Part shown: positions 17,511 through 24,655 of the stretch, piece after piece | Position numbering within the stretch: position 1 is the stretch's first letter | Layout of the letters: every line of letters starts with the position of its first letter | IMG/VR virus record: IMGVR_UViG_3300032288_002674 | Location: 1 to 31,403 of that record | Direction: 5' to 3' (one strand) | DNA length: 31,403 nt | Origin: a virus | Made by a program: the position numbers and the translations under genes | Notes under the pieces: model-generated | Seen by the model: the letters and a program-made list of their open reading frames with translations, nothing else | The model's database searches: none | Told to the model about the DNA's origin: nothing

Positions 17511-18142
17511 AACCATTAGATCACGACCAAATTGGCGCGGTAACCAAACTAGCCAATGAAATTTATAACGGACTAGATGAAGACAAGTATCCTGACTTTA
17601 GAGTAGGCTACGATATCAATGCTGAAGAAAATCGAGAAAAATATTTTACTATGTTCATGCTTCCTTCGCACTTTGTTGGCTTTAATCAGCGAAGAGCCTA
17701 TGGCGTGTTTGACGATAATGATAGGTTAATTTCAGCCGTTGGTGTTAGGCGCTACGATCATTTTCCATGCTGGAGTCTAAGTTGGTTGTTGAGTCCAAAG
17801 ATTGGTGCTAGGTTTATTCCATTGTTTAGATTCATCGTTGACGAACTTTGCAAAATACATGAAACCGCAGGATTCAATGAATTGTTGGTCACTTATCCCA
17901 GTTCCAGAGAAGAAGCCTACAGTAGAATCATGTTGTTCATGCGTGAACGTTATTTTACATTTGTAGAAACCACTATTCCTGCAAAAACAGTCAGTGCTTT
18001 TGGATTTATTCACGAACTGTCTGGAAAAACGTTACACCCGCACGATATCAATCTGAGAAGATACATACTGCGTAGAGAAGATATGACCCCCGCTAGTGAA
18101 GGCGGACAAGCAAAAAGAAAAATAAAACAAGACAATGATTGA
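17495..18142 (+). CDS. Possible GNAT-type acyltransferase, 215 aa
   Basis: The N-terminus MQYSIKPLDHDQIGAVTKLA and the strands RAYGVFDDNDRLISAVGVRR then SLSWLLSPKIG follow the GNAT pattern of two to three antiparallel strands after two helices. FNELLVTYPSSREEAY and FMRERYFTFVETTIP could be the later helix and strand. A canonical cofactor loop is not obvious. The tail is Lys-rich. GGAAG precedes the ATG, and the gene overlaps the PP-loop gene by 16 bases and the desaturase by eight. If the call is right, it would transfer an acyl group to an amine or hydroxyl, but it could be a different fold. Confidence 0.4.
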   Translation: MQYSIKPLDHDQIGAVTKLANEIYNGLDEDKYPDFRVGYDINAEENREKYFTMFMLPSHFVGFNQRRAYGVFDDNDRLISAVGVRRYDHFPCWSLSWLLSPKIGARFIPLFRFIVDELCKIHETAGFNELLVTYPSSREEAYSRIMLFMRERYFTFVETTIPAKTVSAFGFIHELSGKTLHPHDINLRRYILRREDMTPASEGGQAKRKIKQDND

Positions 18143-19046
18143 TACTACTGTAAAAACCTGGTTTGCTGACCAGTGGGATTTATATGCCAAAACTCGGCAA
18201 ATTCCTTACATTGTTGCACTATGGCTTCCATATCATATTCTTGGCATTGGTGCTATTTTATTTGCATTGGCCACTGAATGGAGTTGGTGGTATCCAGTAT
18301 GGGCTGTTTGCGGCTGGATTCTGCTGGACGGCGTAGGCAACAACCTAACACTACACAGATTCCTAAGTCACCGCAGTTGGGAACCCCGCAAGTGGATGGA
18401 ACCTTTTTTACTTTGGGCGGCAACAATGACTGCCGAGGGCTCACCAATTTGGTGGGCGGCACTACATCGCGGTCATCACCATAGAGTCAGCGATCAAGAA
18501 GGCAAAGATATCCACACACCTGTGGGCAATGGATGGTGGCACAGTTACATGGGTTGGCAGTTTAGCATCAAGCAAGACTCAGTGAGTTTCCGCCATGCAG
18601 TAGATCTATTGCGTGATCGTAGGCTGGTGTTTATTCACGAAAACTACAACAAGATCATCTACGGAACTTTGCTGTTGAGTTGGTTGCTGTTTGGTTTGAC
18701 TTTTACCATTTGGTTCTTTATTGTTGGCGCACTGATGAGTCTACACGCTGACGGATTGGTAAACACATTTGGACATGTGCCTGGTGCTGGTTACAAGAAC
18801 TTTGAAAACCGTGATGCCAGCACCAATGTATGGTGGATTGGTTATTTTCATTGGGGCTCAGGTTGGCACAACAACCATCACAGAGAGCCCAGCAGTTTTG
18901 ATTTTGGTTCAACAGTCAGTGGTAGAAAGTTTGAGTTTGATCCTTGTTTCTTGATAGTATGGCCATTTGCTTCTACAACGGAATTAAAGAGGTTGTGGAG
19001 CAATCGTAAAAATGCTATACTCAAGAGACAAGGAACATCAGCATGA
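18135..19046 (+). CDS. Membrane fatty acid desaturase (delta-9 acyl type), 303 aa
   Basis: All three histidine boxes of membrane di-iron desaturases are present: HRFLSH (residues 74-79), HRGHHH (111-116) and HNNHH (245-249), with an extra HADGLVNTFGH at 204-214. Hydrophobic stretches near residues 25-47, 50-66, 88-105 and 175-203 are the expected membrane passes. The length of 303 residues fits bacterial acyl-lipid or acyl-CoA desaturases. The enzyme introduces a double bond into a fatty acyl chain at the cytoplasmic membrane, using oxygen and electrons from a host carrier. Phage copies of this family are known in marine phages. It shares four bases with thyX and follows the possible acyltransferase, so it is late-expressed. 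Confidence 0.85.
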   Translation: MIDTTVKTWFADQWDLYAKTRQIPYIVALWLPYHILGIGAILFALATEWSWWYPVWAVCGWILLDGVGNNLTLHRFLSHRSWEPRKWMEPFLLWAATMTAEGSPIWWAALHRGHHHRVSDQEGKDIHTPVGNGWWHSYMGWQFSIKQDSVSFRHAVDLLRDRRLVFIHENYNKIIYGTLLLSWLLFGLTFTIWFFIVGALMSLHADGLVNTFGHVPGAGYKNFENRDASTNVWWIGYFHWGSGWHNNHHREPSSFDFGSTVSGRKFEFDPCFLIVWPFASTTELKRLWSNRKNAILKRQGTSA

Positions 19047-19924
19047 CTTTACGAACAGAGATTGATTTTGAGCAAGACAAAACTTACCTTCCAGTCCTGG
19101 ATCACGGATTTGTTGGTTTAGTTGATCACATGGGATCTGATGCGGCTATCGTGCAGGCCGCTAGAGTCAGTTATGGAGCCGGCACCAAACAAGTGCAGGA
19201 TGACCGTAACCTAATTCGTTATCTAATGCGGCACGAGCATACTACGCCATTCGAAATGTGCGAAGTCAAGTTTCACCTCAAGTTACCCATCTTTGTGATG
19301 CGACAACTTGTTAGACACAGGACAGCCAGCCTAAATGAATATTCCGCTAGATATTCTGTTATCACAGATGAATTCTACATACCTGATGCCAAAAACCTCA
19401 AGCCGCAGAGTTCAACCAATAAGCAGGGTCGAGAAGGAGAACTCGACAGTATCGCATCAAACCACACCATCTACGATATGCGACAAGCATGGGATAGTAA
19501 CTACGAACTCTATGAACGCTTTATCAACGACTTTGGCCTGGCGAGAGAAACTGCTAGACAGATCTTACCGGTGGGTGGATACACCGAGTGTTATTGGAAA
19601 GCAAATCTAAAGAACTTTCTGCATATGGCACGACTTCGTATGGATAGTCATGCACAATGGGAGATACAAGAATTTGCCAGAGCCATGTATGCATTGGCTC
19701 AACCATTGTTTCCTGAAGCCTGTCAAGCATTTGAAGATTATCAACAAAATGCTGTCAAATTCAGCGTTCAAGACCTAGCATTACTCAAACGTATAATCAA
19801 CAGAGAACGTTGGTTTGATTTGGAACAAGATTTTCGTGACGACAAAGGCATCGCCAAATCTTTTGGCATGAGTCAGCGAGAAGTCGTTGAGTTCAAACGA
19901 AAGTTAAACTTGGATGCTCTATAA
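19043..19924 (+). CDS. thyX: Flavin-dependent thymidylate synthase ThyX
   Basis: The signature RHRTASLNEYSARY at residues 91-104 matches the ThyX motif RHRx(7)S with the Asn-Glu and Arg-Tyr that follow. The segment IVQAARVSYG at the start and HTTPFEMCEVKF before the signature are also typical. ThyX makes dTMP from dUMP using FAD, NADPH and methylenetetrahydrofolate, in the cytoplasm, and supplies thymidine nucleotides for phage replication. The length of 293 residues is a little above many bacterial forms. It begins within the desaturase stop codon (ATGA) and overlaps the oxygenase-like gene that follows by eleven bases. A replication gene in a late-promoter operon is unusual. Confidence 0.93.
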   Translation: MTLRTEIDFEQDKTYLPVLDHGFVGLVDHMGSDAAIVQAARVSYGAGTKQVQDDRNLIRYLMRHEHTTPFEMCEVKFHLKLPIFVMRQLVRHRTASLNEYSARYSVITDEFYIPDAKNLKPQSSTNKQGREGELDSIASNHTIYDMRQAWDSNYELYERFINDFGLARETARQILPVGGYTECYWKANLKNFLHMARLRMDSHAQWEIQEFARAMYALAQPLFPEACQAFEDYQQNAVKFSVQDLALLKRIINRERWFDLEQDFRDDKGIAKSFGMSQREVVEFKRKLNLDAL

Positions 19925-20795
19925 GATCAGCGATCAACCTTTTTTGAGATTTGACCAGCATCTAGATATTCCTGGATTGCTGGATCTCAAAGAAGAACTT
20001 TGTCATGCTTTCACTGAGGCTTGGTTAGGGCTTGGCAAAGGAAACCAAGCATTGCCATCAGTGGCAGGCCATCCAGCCAATTGGCCAAATAGCAACAACA
20101 ATGTTGAGGAAGTGTATCTTCCTTACTATGAGGGACAGGAACTGGCAGGAGCACTACATCAGACTCTCAAAGACCAGTCTGCTCCCGGGCATGCTCGTGT
20201 TAAATCTTTTGTAGAAAATGGTCACCCCAGTTACGCATACATGTTTTTAAAATTGTTGGGCAATAATCAAGGCATTGGCTATCAAATGTTTATCAGACAG
20301 CCAACAACCAGCAATTATGCAGAAAAGCATCTTGCAGACAAAACCAAAGATTCATTGTATTATGACAGGTTTATTTTTTTCCTAGATTGGGTTAAAAAGC
20401 AAAAAATATTTTCTGAGATTGGTCGCGTGGTCGTCTTCTTCAATGACCAACATCAGTTTTGCCTAGTGCATAGAGATCACAATCAATTCAATGTAGTAGA
20501 AAATCCTGATGAGTTTGTTTGGTTCAATGTATTTCCGGATCGCAAACGTTTTTATGTGCTAGATGGTGAAACCGGAGAAAAGCACTACTTTGACAACCAT
20601 GCAATTTGGTTTGACACAGCAAACTGGCACGGCAGTGATCCTTGTGCGTTTGCGGCATTTACAATTCGTGTTGACGGAGTCTTTACCAAGACTTGGCGTA
20701 AGAAGATTGGATACAAACCAAAGGTCACAGAAGAAAAGAAGGTTCCTAAGAAACCTTCTAAGTCTAACAACATGTGGAGCCAGGCTAAGGATTAA
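19914..20795 (+). CDS. Iron/2-oxoglutarate oxygenase-like protein, 293 aa
   Basis: Residues 171-255 form a candidate cupin core: VVVFFNDQHQFCLVHRDHN with H186 and D188 as metal ligands, FVWFNVFPDRKRFYVLD as core strands, IWFDTANWHGSDP with H239 as third ligand, and FTIRVDGVF with R252 as possible 2-oxoglutarate anchor. This is the same motif order as in the proteins at 15384 and 22524 (minus strand). The first 170 residues are specific to this gene. The last 35 residues are Lys/Pro-rich and may be disordered. The ATG overlaps thyX. Last gene of the plus operon; its 3' end overlaps the convergent minus gene by eleven bases. Confidence 0.55.
   Translation: MLYKISDQPFLRFDQHLDIPGLLDLKEELCHAFTEAWLGLGKGNQALPSVAGHPANWPNSNNNVEEVYLPYYEGQELAGALHQTLKDQSAPGHARVKSFVENGHPSYAYMFLKLLGNNQGIGYQMFIRQPTTSNYAEKHLADKTKDSLYYDRFIFFLDWVKKQKIFSEIGRVVVFFNDQHQFCLVHRDHNQFNVVENPDEFVWFNVFPDRKRFYVLDGETGEKHYFDNHAIWFDTANWHGSDPCAFAAFTIRVDGVFTKTWRKKIGYKPKVTEEKKVPKKPSKSNNMWSQAKD
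20731..20758 (-). terminator. Possible terminator of the minus-strand operon
   Basis: GAAGGTT (20738-20744) and AACCTTC (20752-20758) can pair around a seven-base loop. On the minus strand the stem is followed by TTTTCTT, a weak U-rich run. It lies just past the stop of the minus gene ending at 20785, inside the coding sequence of the convergent plus gene. Support is moderate. Confidence 0.35.
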
Positions 20796-21849
20796 GTTCT
20801 TTAGTGGCAGTTAAAACACCCTGCTCGTTTTCCCACAAGAATCCCCAGGCATTGTTGTATCTGGTAATGGTAGGCAAACTAGGCCACTTGGTTTTGTGTA
20901 GCAGGTAGTTTTGATTGGGCCAAATATCATAGATCAGTTTCTTTGCTGGTAGTTTGTAACTGGCCCAGGTATCTCCTAACTTGGGTTCTTTGGTATATAG
21001 AGCCCAGCGTTGAAATTCTTCTGTATCAAAAAAGTTCACAACCTGACGAGCCATTGCCACGGCCTGTTCCGCAGTAGGAGCATGCATGCTCATACGATAC
21101 TTCACAGCCTGCCACTTCATGGTAAAGTTTAACCACCATAGAAAGTCGTGATTGGAATCTAAAGTTATAGGACAGGCATTGACTAAATTGTAAAGCATTT
21201 GTTCACGTTCATCTCTGTGCTCTTTGACTTTGTCTAAGAGCCAAACTAGACTGCCAGTTGCCCAAGGATTATGGATGTCATTGTAGTTTAGTGTAGAGTC
21301 CATGTAACTCTTCAGAGTCAAACTACCAAACAAGTTATCAGCACATTCACCGGTGACACACAGATAGCGAGGATTTGACACAATATCATAAAATCTGTTG
21401 CTGTTGATCAAGCAATGGCCAAAGTTTGGCAAGATAACCTGTTTAAAAAATTCAGGGTTTTCAATCTGACTATCTTCGTTGAATGCCAACAGCACACGGT
21501 CTTTGACATCGTCCCAGTAAGGGCTGGAAATTAGTAAGCAAACAATTAGCGTGGAATCAATGCCGCCCGAATACATGATCACTAGTTTTTCGAGATCGCT
21601 GTATTTGAAGTTGTCAATGATTTCATTCATGCGCTGATTAGCACAGGCTTCAAATGACATAGCCAACCCTGGTGCAGGCATTGGACTGTTGTTGTGTATT
21701 TCAATTCCTGGCACATTTAGTGTGCCAGTCCTATCACTTAAACTGATCCAAGGATTAAACATTCGTAAGAAACTGATTTCTGGTGGATCAATTTCTTGTG
21801 CAATGTTGCTGTTGATCAAACGGTGTGGAATATAATAGAGTAAATTCAT
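20785..21849 (-). CDS. Asparagine-synthase-like PP-loop protein without glutaminase domain, 354 aa
   Basis: LVIMYSGGIDSTLIVCLLIS (residues 89-108) carries the PP-loop SGGIDST, and VTGECADNLFGSL (165-177) matches the S/TGxGGDELFGG-type motif of asparagine synthetase B, which supports this subfamily more strongly than the PP-loop alone. The first 88 residues contain no N-terminal Cys nucleophile, so the glutaminase half is missing. ATG at 21849 overlaps the stop of the upstream gene (TAATG); an open extension to 21927 would overlap that gene by 79 bases and is unlikely. Probably activates a carboxylate as an adenylate for amide formation. It is the second such enzyme in the window, on the opposite strand. 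Confidence 0.7.
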   Translation of the reverse strand: MNLLYYIPHRLINSNIAQEIDPPEISFLRMFNPWISLSDRTGTLNVPGIEIHNNSPMPAPGLAMSFEACANQRMNEIIDNFKYSDLEKLVIMYSGGIDSTLIVCLLISSPYWDDVKDRVLLAFNEDSQIENPEFFKQVILPNFGHCLINSNRFYDIVSNPRYLCVTGECADNLFGSLTLKSYMDSTLNYNDIHNPWATGSLVWLLDKVKEHRDEREQMLYNLVNACPITLDSNHDFLWWLNFTMKWQAVKYRMSMHAPTAEQAVAMARQVVNFFDTEEFQRWALYTKEPKLGDTWASYKLPAKKLIYDIWPNQNYLLHKTKWPSLPTITRYNNAWGFLWENEQGVLTATKELNP

Positions 21850-22475
21850 TACATTAACATACTCAAAAATGCATCTTCGTCCATAGCGGCTCTTGCCTGG
21901 GCAAATTCTATTTTGTTTGAGGCACAACGAATAGCCTCTTGATGCTTGATACGCAGGTATTCAAGTTTTCTAATCATGTCTTGTTGATTCATTGATTTGA
22001 CTGTGATCATTCTGGCAGCAACTTCTAAGTCAAGTCCTGCGGCATCAGCATAGTCTTGAATGAATCCAATACTTTCAGGATCACGAATACCTCCCAGCAC
22101 AGACCAGGCCTGTTGTGTTTTGTATTGATAGGCTTCTTGTTGCCACGGCACCACATCAGTGAATCGTTTGTAACCGTGAGCAATACGCTGATGAAGTTCA
22201 CCAACTAAACTTACTCTGGCTCGTAAGATCAGACTGAGTTCTTCAACCTCTGTGGGTTTCTTGGCACCAATCAATGATGTGTTTCTGGGCCCAGAAAATT
22301 TAATTTTAAAGTCAACATTGTTGTTTTTGAGTTGCTGGTATTCAACATCGTCGACACCATAAATTCTACAGATGGCTCTAAATTCGCTACCGCAGGCACT
22401 TTCCAACAAAGACAAACTTTCGTGCCAGGCTAAAACGTAGTTGTCGGCCGTGCAGGCCAATGCTATCCAATTCAT
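21849..22475 (-). CDS. Unrecognised helical protein, 208 aa
   Basis: A 208-residue protein, largely helical by composition, with no membrane segment or catalytic motif I recognise. The start region MNWIALACTADNYVLAWHES includes a short strand, and the rest is rich in Ala, Gln, Glu and Arg, ending in FAQARAAMDEDAFLSMLM. AAGGTGA lies about five bases before the ATG. It is the middle gene of a three-gene minus-strand set and is translationally coupled to the asparagine-synthase-like gene by TAATG. It may be a partner or a carrier for that enzyme, but nothing in the sequence shows this. Confidence 0.55.
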   Translation of the reverse strand: MNWIALACTADNYVLAWHESLSLLESACGSEFRAICRIYGVDDVEYQQLKNNNVDFKIKFSGPRNTSLIGAKKPTEVEELSLILRARVSLVGELHQRIAHGYKRFTDVVPWQQEAYQYKTQQAWSVLGGIRDPESIGFIQDYADAAGLDLEVAARMITVKSMNQQDMIRKLEYLRIKHQEAIRCASNKIEFAQARAAMDEDAFLSMLM

Positions 22476-22523
22476 TTATTCACCTTAGTTGTGAAATATA
22501 TAGTCAATGTTATTTGACATATT

Positions 22524-23057
22524 TTACCGACCAAATATATCTGGAGTGAATCTAGCACTCAACATCAATCGGCGGTGCTCGCGAGATTGATTGATCACTT
22601 GGTGTGGTATATCAACGCGGACTACAGTAGGACGATCTACTATAACGGATTCAATGACTCTGGGTTCTTCTTGCCAGTTCAGTTTTAGATACTTTAGTCC
22701 TTGTCCATTGGCAGTTTCGTCAAGATTAAATTTGCCACCATACCAAAGCATTTCACCGACTTCGGTGATTGGCAAATTCAAGGCCCAATTGCTGGCCCCA
22801 ATTCTTTGAGCAGTGAAACCATCAACGTGGAGTTCTTGAATATTTTCAGGCGACTGTGCAAACACAATGGCACTTTTGATTTCATGATCGTGGCCTGTGA
22901 TTTTCTTGACCTGATTGCAAAGCATAGAACCAACCCAAGCCAACTCTTCGTTTTTGAGAATATAAGATTTTTGGCCATCAACGTCCGGCATCAAGTGCTG
23001 GAAACGAACTTTGATCATGGGCCAGGTTACAATGTCAACGTGTTTGTATAAAAGCAT
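22524..23057 (-). CDS. Iron/2-oxoglutarate oxygenase-like protein, 177 aa
   Basis: ELHVDGFTA (H77, D79), the strands WALNLPI and EMLWYGGKF, DIPHQVIN (H152) and HRRLMLSARF (R162 or R163) give the H-x-D...H...R order of the aspartyl/asparaginyl hydroxylase superfamily. Length is typical for a minimal cupin core. Two starts compete: ATG at 23057, five bases after a CTAAATA late motif, and ATG at 23018 (MIKVRFQHL), which would have a 38-base leader but no clear Shine-Dalgarno. I chose the longer form because the motif-to-ATG spacing repeats elsewhere in the window, with low certainty on the start. Confidence 0.55.
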   Translation of the reverse strand: MLLYKHVDIVTWPMIKVRFQHLMPDVDGQKSYILKNEELAWVGSMLCNQVKKITGHDHEIKSAIVFAQSPENIQELHVDGFTAQRIGASNWALNLPITEVGEMLWYGGKFNLDETANGQGLKYLKLNWQEEPRVIESVIVDRPTVVRVDIPHQVINQSREHRRLMLSARFTPDIFGR

Positions 23058-23062
23058 GTTTT

Positions 23063-23069
23063 TATTTAG
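23063..23069 (-). promoter_or_regulatory. Late promoter motif CTAAATA (minus strand)
   Basis: On the minus strand CTAAATA is followed by AAAAC and the ATG at 23057. It is divergent from the TATAAATA at 23097 on the plus strand, and the two motifs lie 27 bases apart, making a compact two-way late promoter region for the oxygenase-like gene set and the hydroxylase-type gene. Confidence 0.55.
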
Positions 23070-23096
23070 TCGTGGTCAACAATCATATTATGAGCA

Positions 23097-23104
23097 TATA
23101 AATA
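23097..23104 (+). promoter_or_regulatory. Late promoter TATAAATA
   Basis: This is an exact T4 late element. Expected initiation is near 23110, leaving a leader of about 12 bases that contains GGAGAG six to ten bases before the ATG at 23122. This supports the short start of the downstream gene over the open frame from 23011, which would run across both late motifs. Confidence 0.7.
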
Positions 23105-23121
23105 CCTGGATGGAGAGTTTA

Positions 23122-23580
23122 ATGGAACATATCGTAGTCTTTTTTGCATGGACACTTTATCTATATGTCATACACAGAGCGATTCACGCAGTTGGAGTAA
23201 AATATTTTCCAATAGCGTTCCAGGCGCATGCAGACCATCATAGATACATCAACACACATGCTAAAACCACCTGGCATTGGAACAATTTGTTTTTGTTCAA
23301 TGATACCTGGATGAGCACACTTGACTTATGGATTACTGAAGTAATACCCACCTTGATCTTTAGTTGGATAACTGGCTACTGGTGGGTCAGCGTATTCTAC
23401 TACTTCTGGGCGGCATTTGTTCAAGAGATAATTGAACACAATCCAGACTTTGACATGTATCCTGTGCTTACAAGTGGAAAGTGGCATCTGGTTCATCACC
23501 GAGATACCACTGTCAACTTTGGCCTGTTTGTTCCACTATGGGATAGGCTATTTGGAACCTATCGCCGTCATGTTGGTTGA
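23122..23580 (+). CDS. Small fatty acid hydroxylase / sterol desaturase superfamily protein, 152 aa
   Basis: Histidine boxes HRAIH (residues 18-22), HADHH (36-40) with a further H46, and HLVHH (122-126) match the di-iron membrane hydroxylase superfamily (also carotene hydroxylases). Hydrophobic segments near residues 2-17, 63-82 and 86-103 fit membrane passes. The length of 152 residues is short for the family but the boxes are complete, as in beta-carotene-hydroxylase-like forms. The start at 23122 has GGAGAG and lies just after a late promoter. Likely substrate is a host membrane lipid acyl chain or an isoprenoid. It ends convergently with the ATP-grasp-like gene, overlapping by 13 bases. 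Confidence 0.75.
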   Translation: MEHIVVFFAWTLYLYVIHRAIHAVGVKYFPIAFQAHADHHRYINTHAKTTWHWNNLFLFNDTWMSTLDLWITEVIPTLIFSWITGYWWVSVFYYFWAAFVQEIIEHNPDFDMYPVLTSGKWHLVHHRDTTVNFGLFVPLWDRLFGTYRRHVG

Positions 23581-24293
23581 GTTTCAAACCTTTTAGAACT
23601 TCCTGAGCGTTCAACCCAATCGTAAAAACTGTTGATTGATTTCTTGGGATTATCTATTTCGTGCTCAATGACAACAGGCCAAATTTCAAACCAATGTCGA
23701 GTCACTAGACCTTTGCTGGCGCCATATGCGGCATTGGTTGGATGAAATTTTAGTTTAATGATGTTGCCAGGCATCACGTAACTTTGGCTGGGTCCATTGA
23801 TAACACCGTGTGCATCTAAGTTTGCCCATGCATGCTCAATGGCATTGATAAACTCTGGCACTTTGAACTCTTGGAACAACTTCCATTGACCGCCAATGTA
23901 TTTCCAAACACTCATAACAACGTGTCTGCCTTTGTAACTTAAAGTATCAATGAAGATAGTGTCTTCTTCCACTGGCAAGTTTAGGTAAGAACTTTTGCGT
24001 TTATCAATGTATCCAGGTATGTTGACATTACATAGTGCAATCTGGTCATTGATAGATTCTAAAAATTTGTGGCCTTCTTGATCCCACGCCACAGCAGACA
24101 TAATTTTTAAACTGCGGTCCCACTCTTCTTTGGCCAAATCAATGATTCTAACATTTGAAAGATCTGCTGGAACTGTGCCGGATTCTAATGTTTGTCCATT
24201 GGTCAACAGCACAGCAACTTCAGAGTTTTTGACTTTAAATGCAGGAATAATTCTAGTGGCTATTTCTGATGGATTGATAAAAAGAATTTTCAC
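23568..24293 (-). CDS. ATP-grasp-like protein lacking the central ATP-binding region, 241 aa
   Basis: The N-terminus (MKILFINPSEIATRIIPAFK, then EVAVLLTNG) looks like the pre-ATP-grasp domain of the carboxylate-amine ligase type. Residues 111-132 (IFIDTLSYKGRHVVMSVWKY) and 163-184 (GVINGPSQSYVM, IIKLKFHPTNAAYG) look like the late part of the ATP-grasp domain (VDTVS.DG.H.V..IW.Y and NGP.H.E.M...LIE...R.GG). The stretch that normally lies between them, with the lysines and loop that hold ATP, is missing, so the chain is about 150 residues shorter than usual. Two typical catalytic acidic/Arg positions are changed. Start is GTG with weak AAGAG. It follows the gene ending... at 24298 with a four-base gap. 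Activity is doubtful. Confidence 0.5.
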   Translation of the reverse strand: MKILFINPSEIATRIIPAFKVKNSEVAVLLTNGQTLESGTVPADLSNVRIIDLAKEEWDRSLKIMSAVAWDQEGHKFLESINDQIALCNVNIPGYIDKRKSSYLNLPVEEDTIFIDTLSYKGRHVVMSVWKYIGGQWKLFQEFKVPEFINAIEHAWANLDAHGVINGPSQSYVMPGNIIKLKFHPTNAAYGASKGLVTRHWFEIWPVVIEHEIDNPKKSINSFYDWVERSGSSKRFETQPT

Positions 24294-24297
24294 AATT

Positions 24298-24600
24298 TTA
24301 CTCTTGATTAAAATGTGTGGCTAACAAGGCACCTACGAATCTCGTAACTCTGGTTTTGATAAGTTCGCTGTTCATCATTACTTCAAAATCAACGATGCGA
24401 TCTAGGTATTGTTCTAACTGCTTAATGCCCAATACTTCCTTGCTGGTTTTAATTTCACTTAACTCTGCTTGCTTAAACATAAGTTCCGTTCCGTCGTCTA
24501 GATAAACTTTGATCCAATCAATGTATTCTACCGGCACTTCCTCTACATGGATTTCTCTCAGCATATCTTCAAAACTACGATCCTTTTTTCTAATACTCAT
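24298..24600 (-). CDS. Small phage protein, 100 aa, function unknown
   Basis: A 100-residue protein beginning MSIRKKDRSFEDMLREIHVE, with an IKVYLDDGTELMF strand pair and a final helix (VTRFVGALLATHFN). The pattern 'short basic start, then acidic strand with DGTE' resembles an unnamed family of T4-like marine phages, recalled and not checked. ATG at 24600 has GGAG nine bases upstream; an extension by four codons would start at TTG and consume that ribosome site. It lies just after a terminator-like structure and four bases before the GTG of the ATP-grasp-like gene. No catalytic motif. Confidence 0.6.
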   Translation of the reverse strand: MSIRKKDRSFEDMLREIHVEEVPVEYIDWIKVYLDDGTELMFKQAELSEIKTSKEVLGIKQLEQYLDRIVDFEVMMNSELIKTRVTRFVGALLATHFNQE

Positions 24601-24610
24601 CCTTTGCTCC

Positions 24611-24655
24611 AAAAAGACCGCAACCTAGAACTCCATCGTTCTATTAGGCCGCGGT
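24611..24655 (-). terminator. Factor-independent terminator between two minus genes
   Basis: On the minus strand ACCGC (24651-24655) pairs with GCGGT (24617-24621), and inside it AGAAC pairs with GTTCT with further CCTA/TAGG pairing. The fold is followed by TTTTT (24611-24615). The stop codon of the upstream gene lies within the left arm, so transcription of that gene ends directly after its stop. Confidence 0.55.

Noticed and set aside
23011-23121. Longer N-terminus for the hydroxylase-type gene
   Set aside because: The extension crosses both divergent late motifs; GGAGAG before ATG 23122 and the family's usual start favour the short form.
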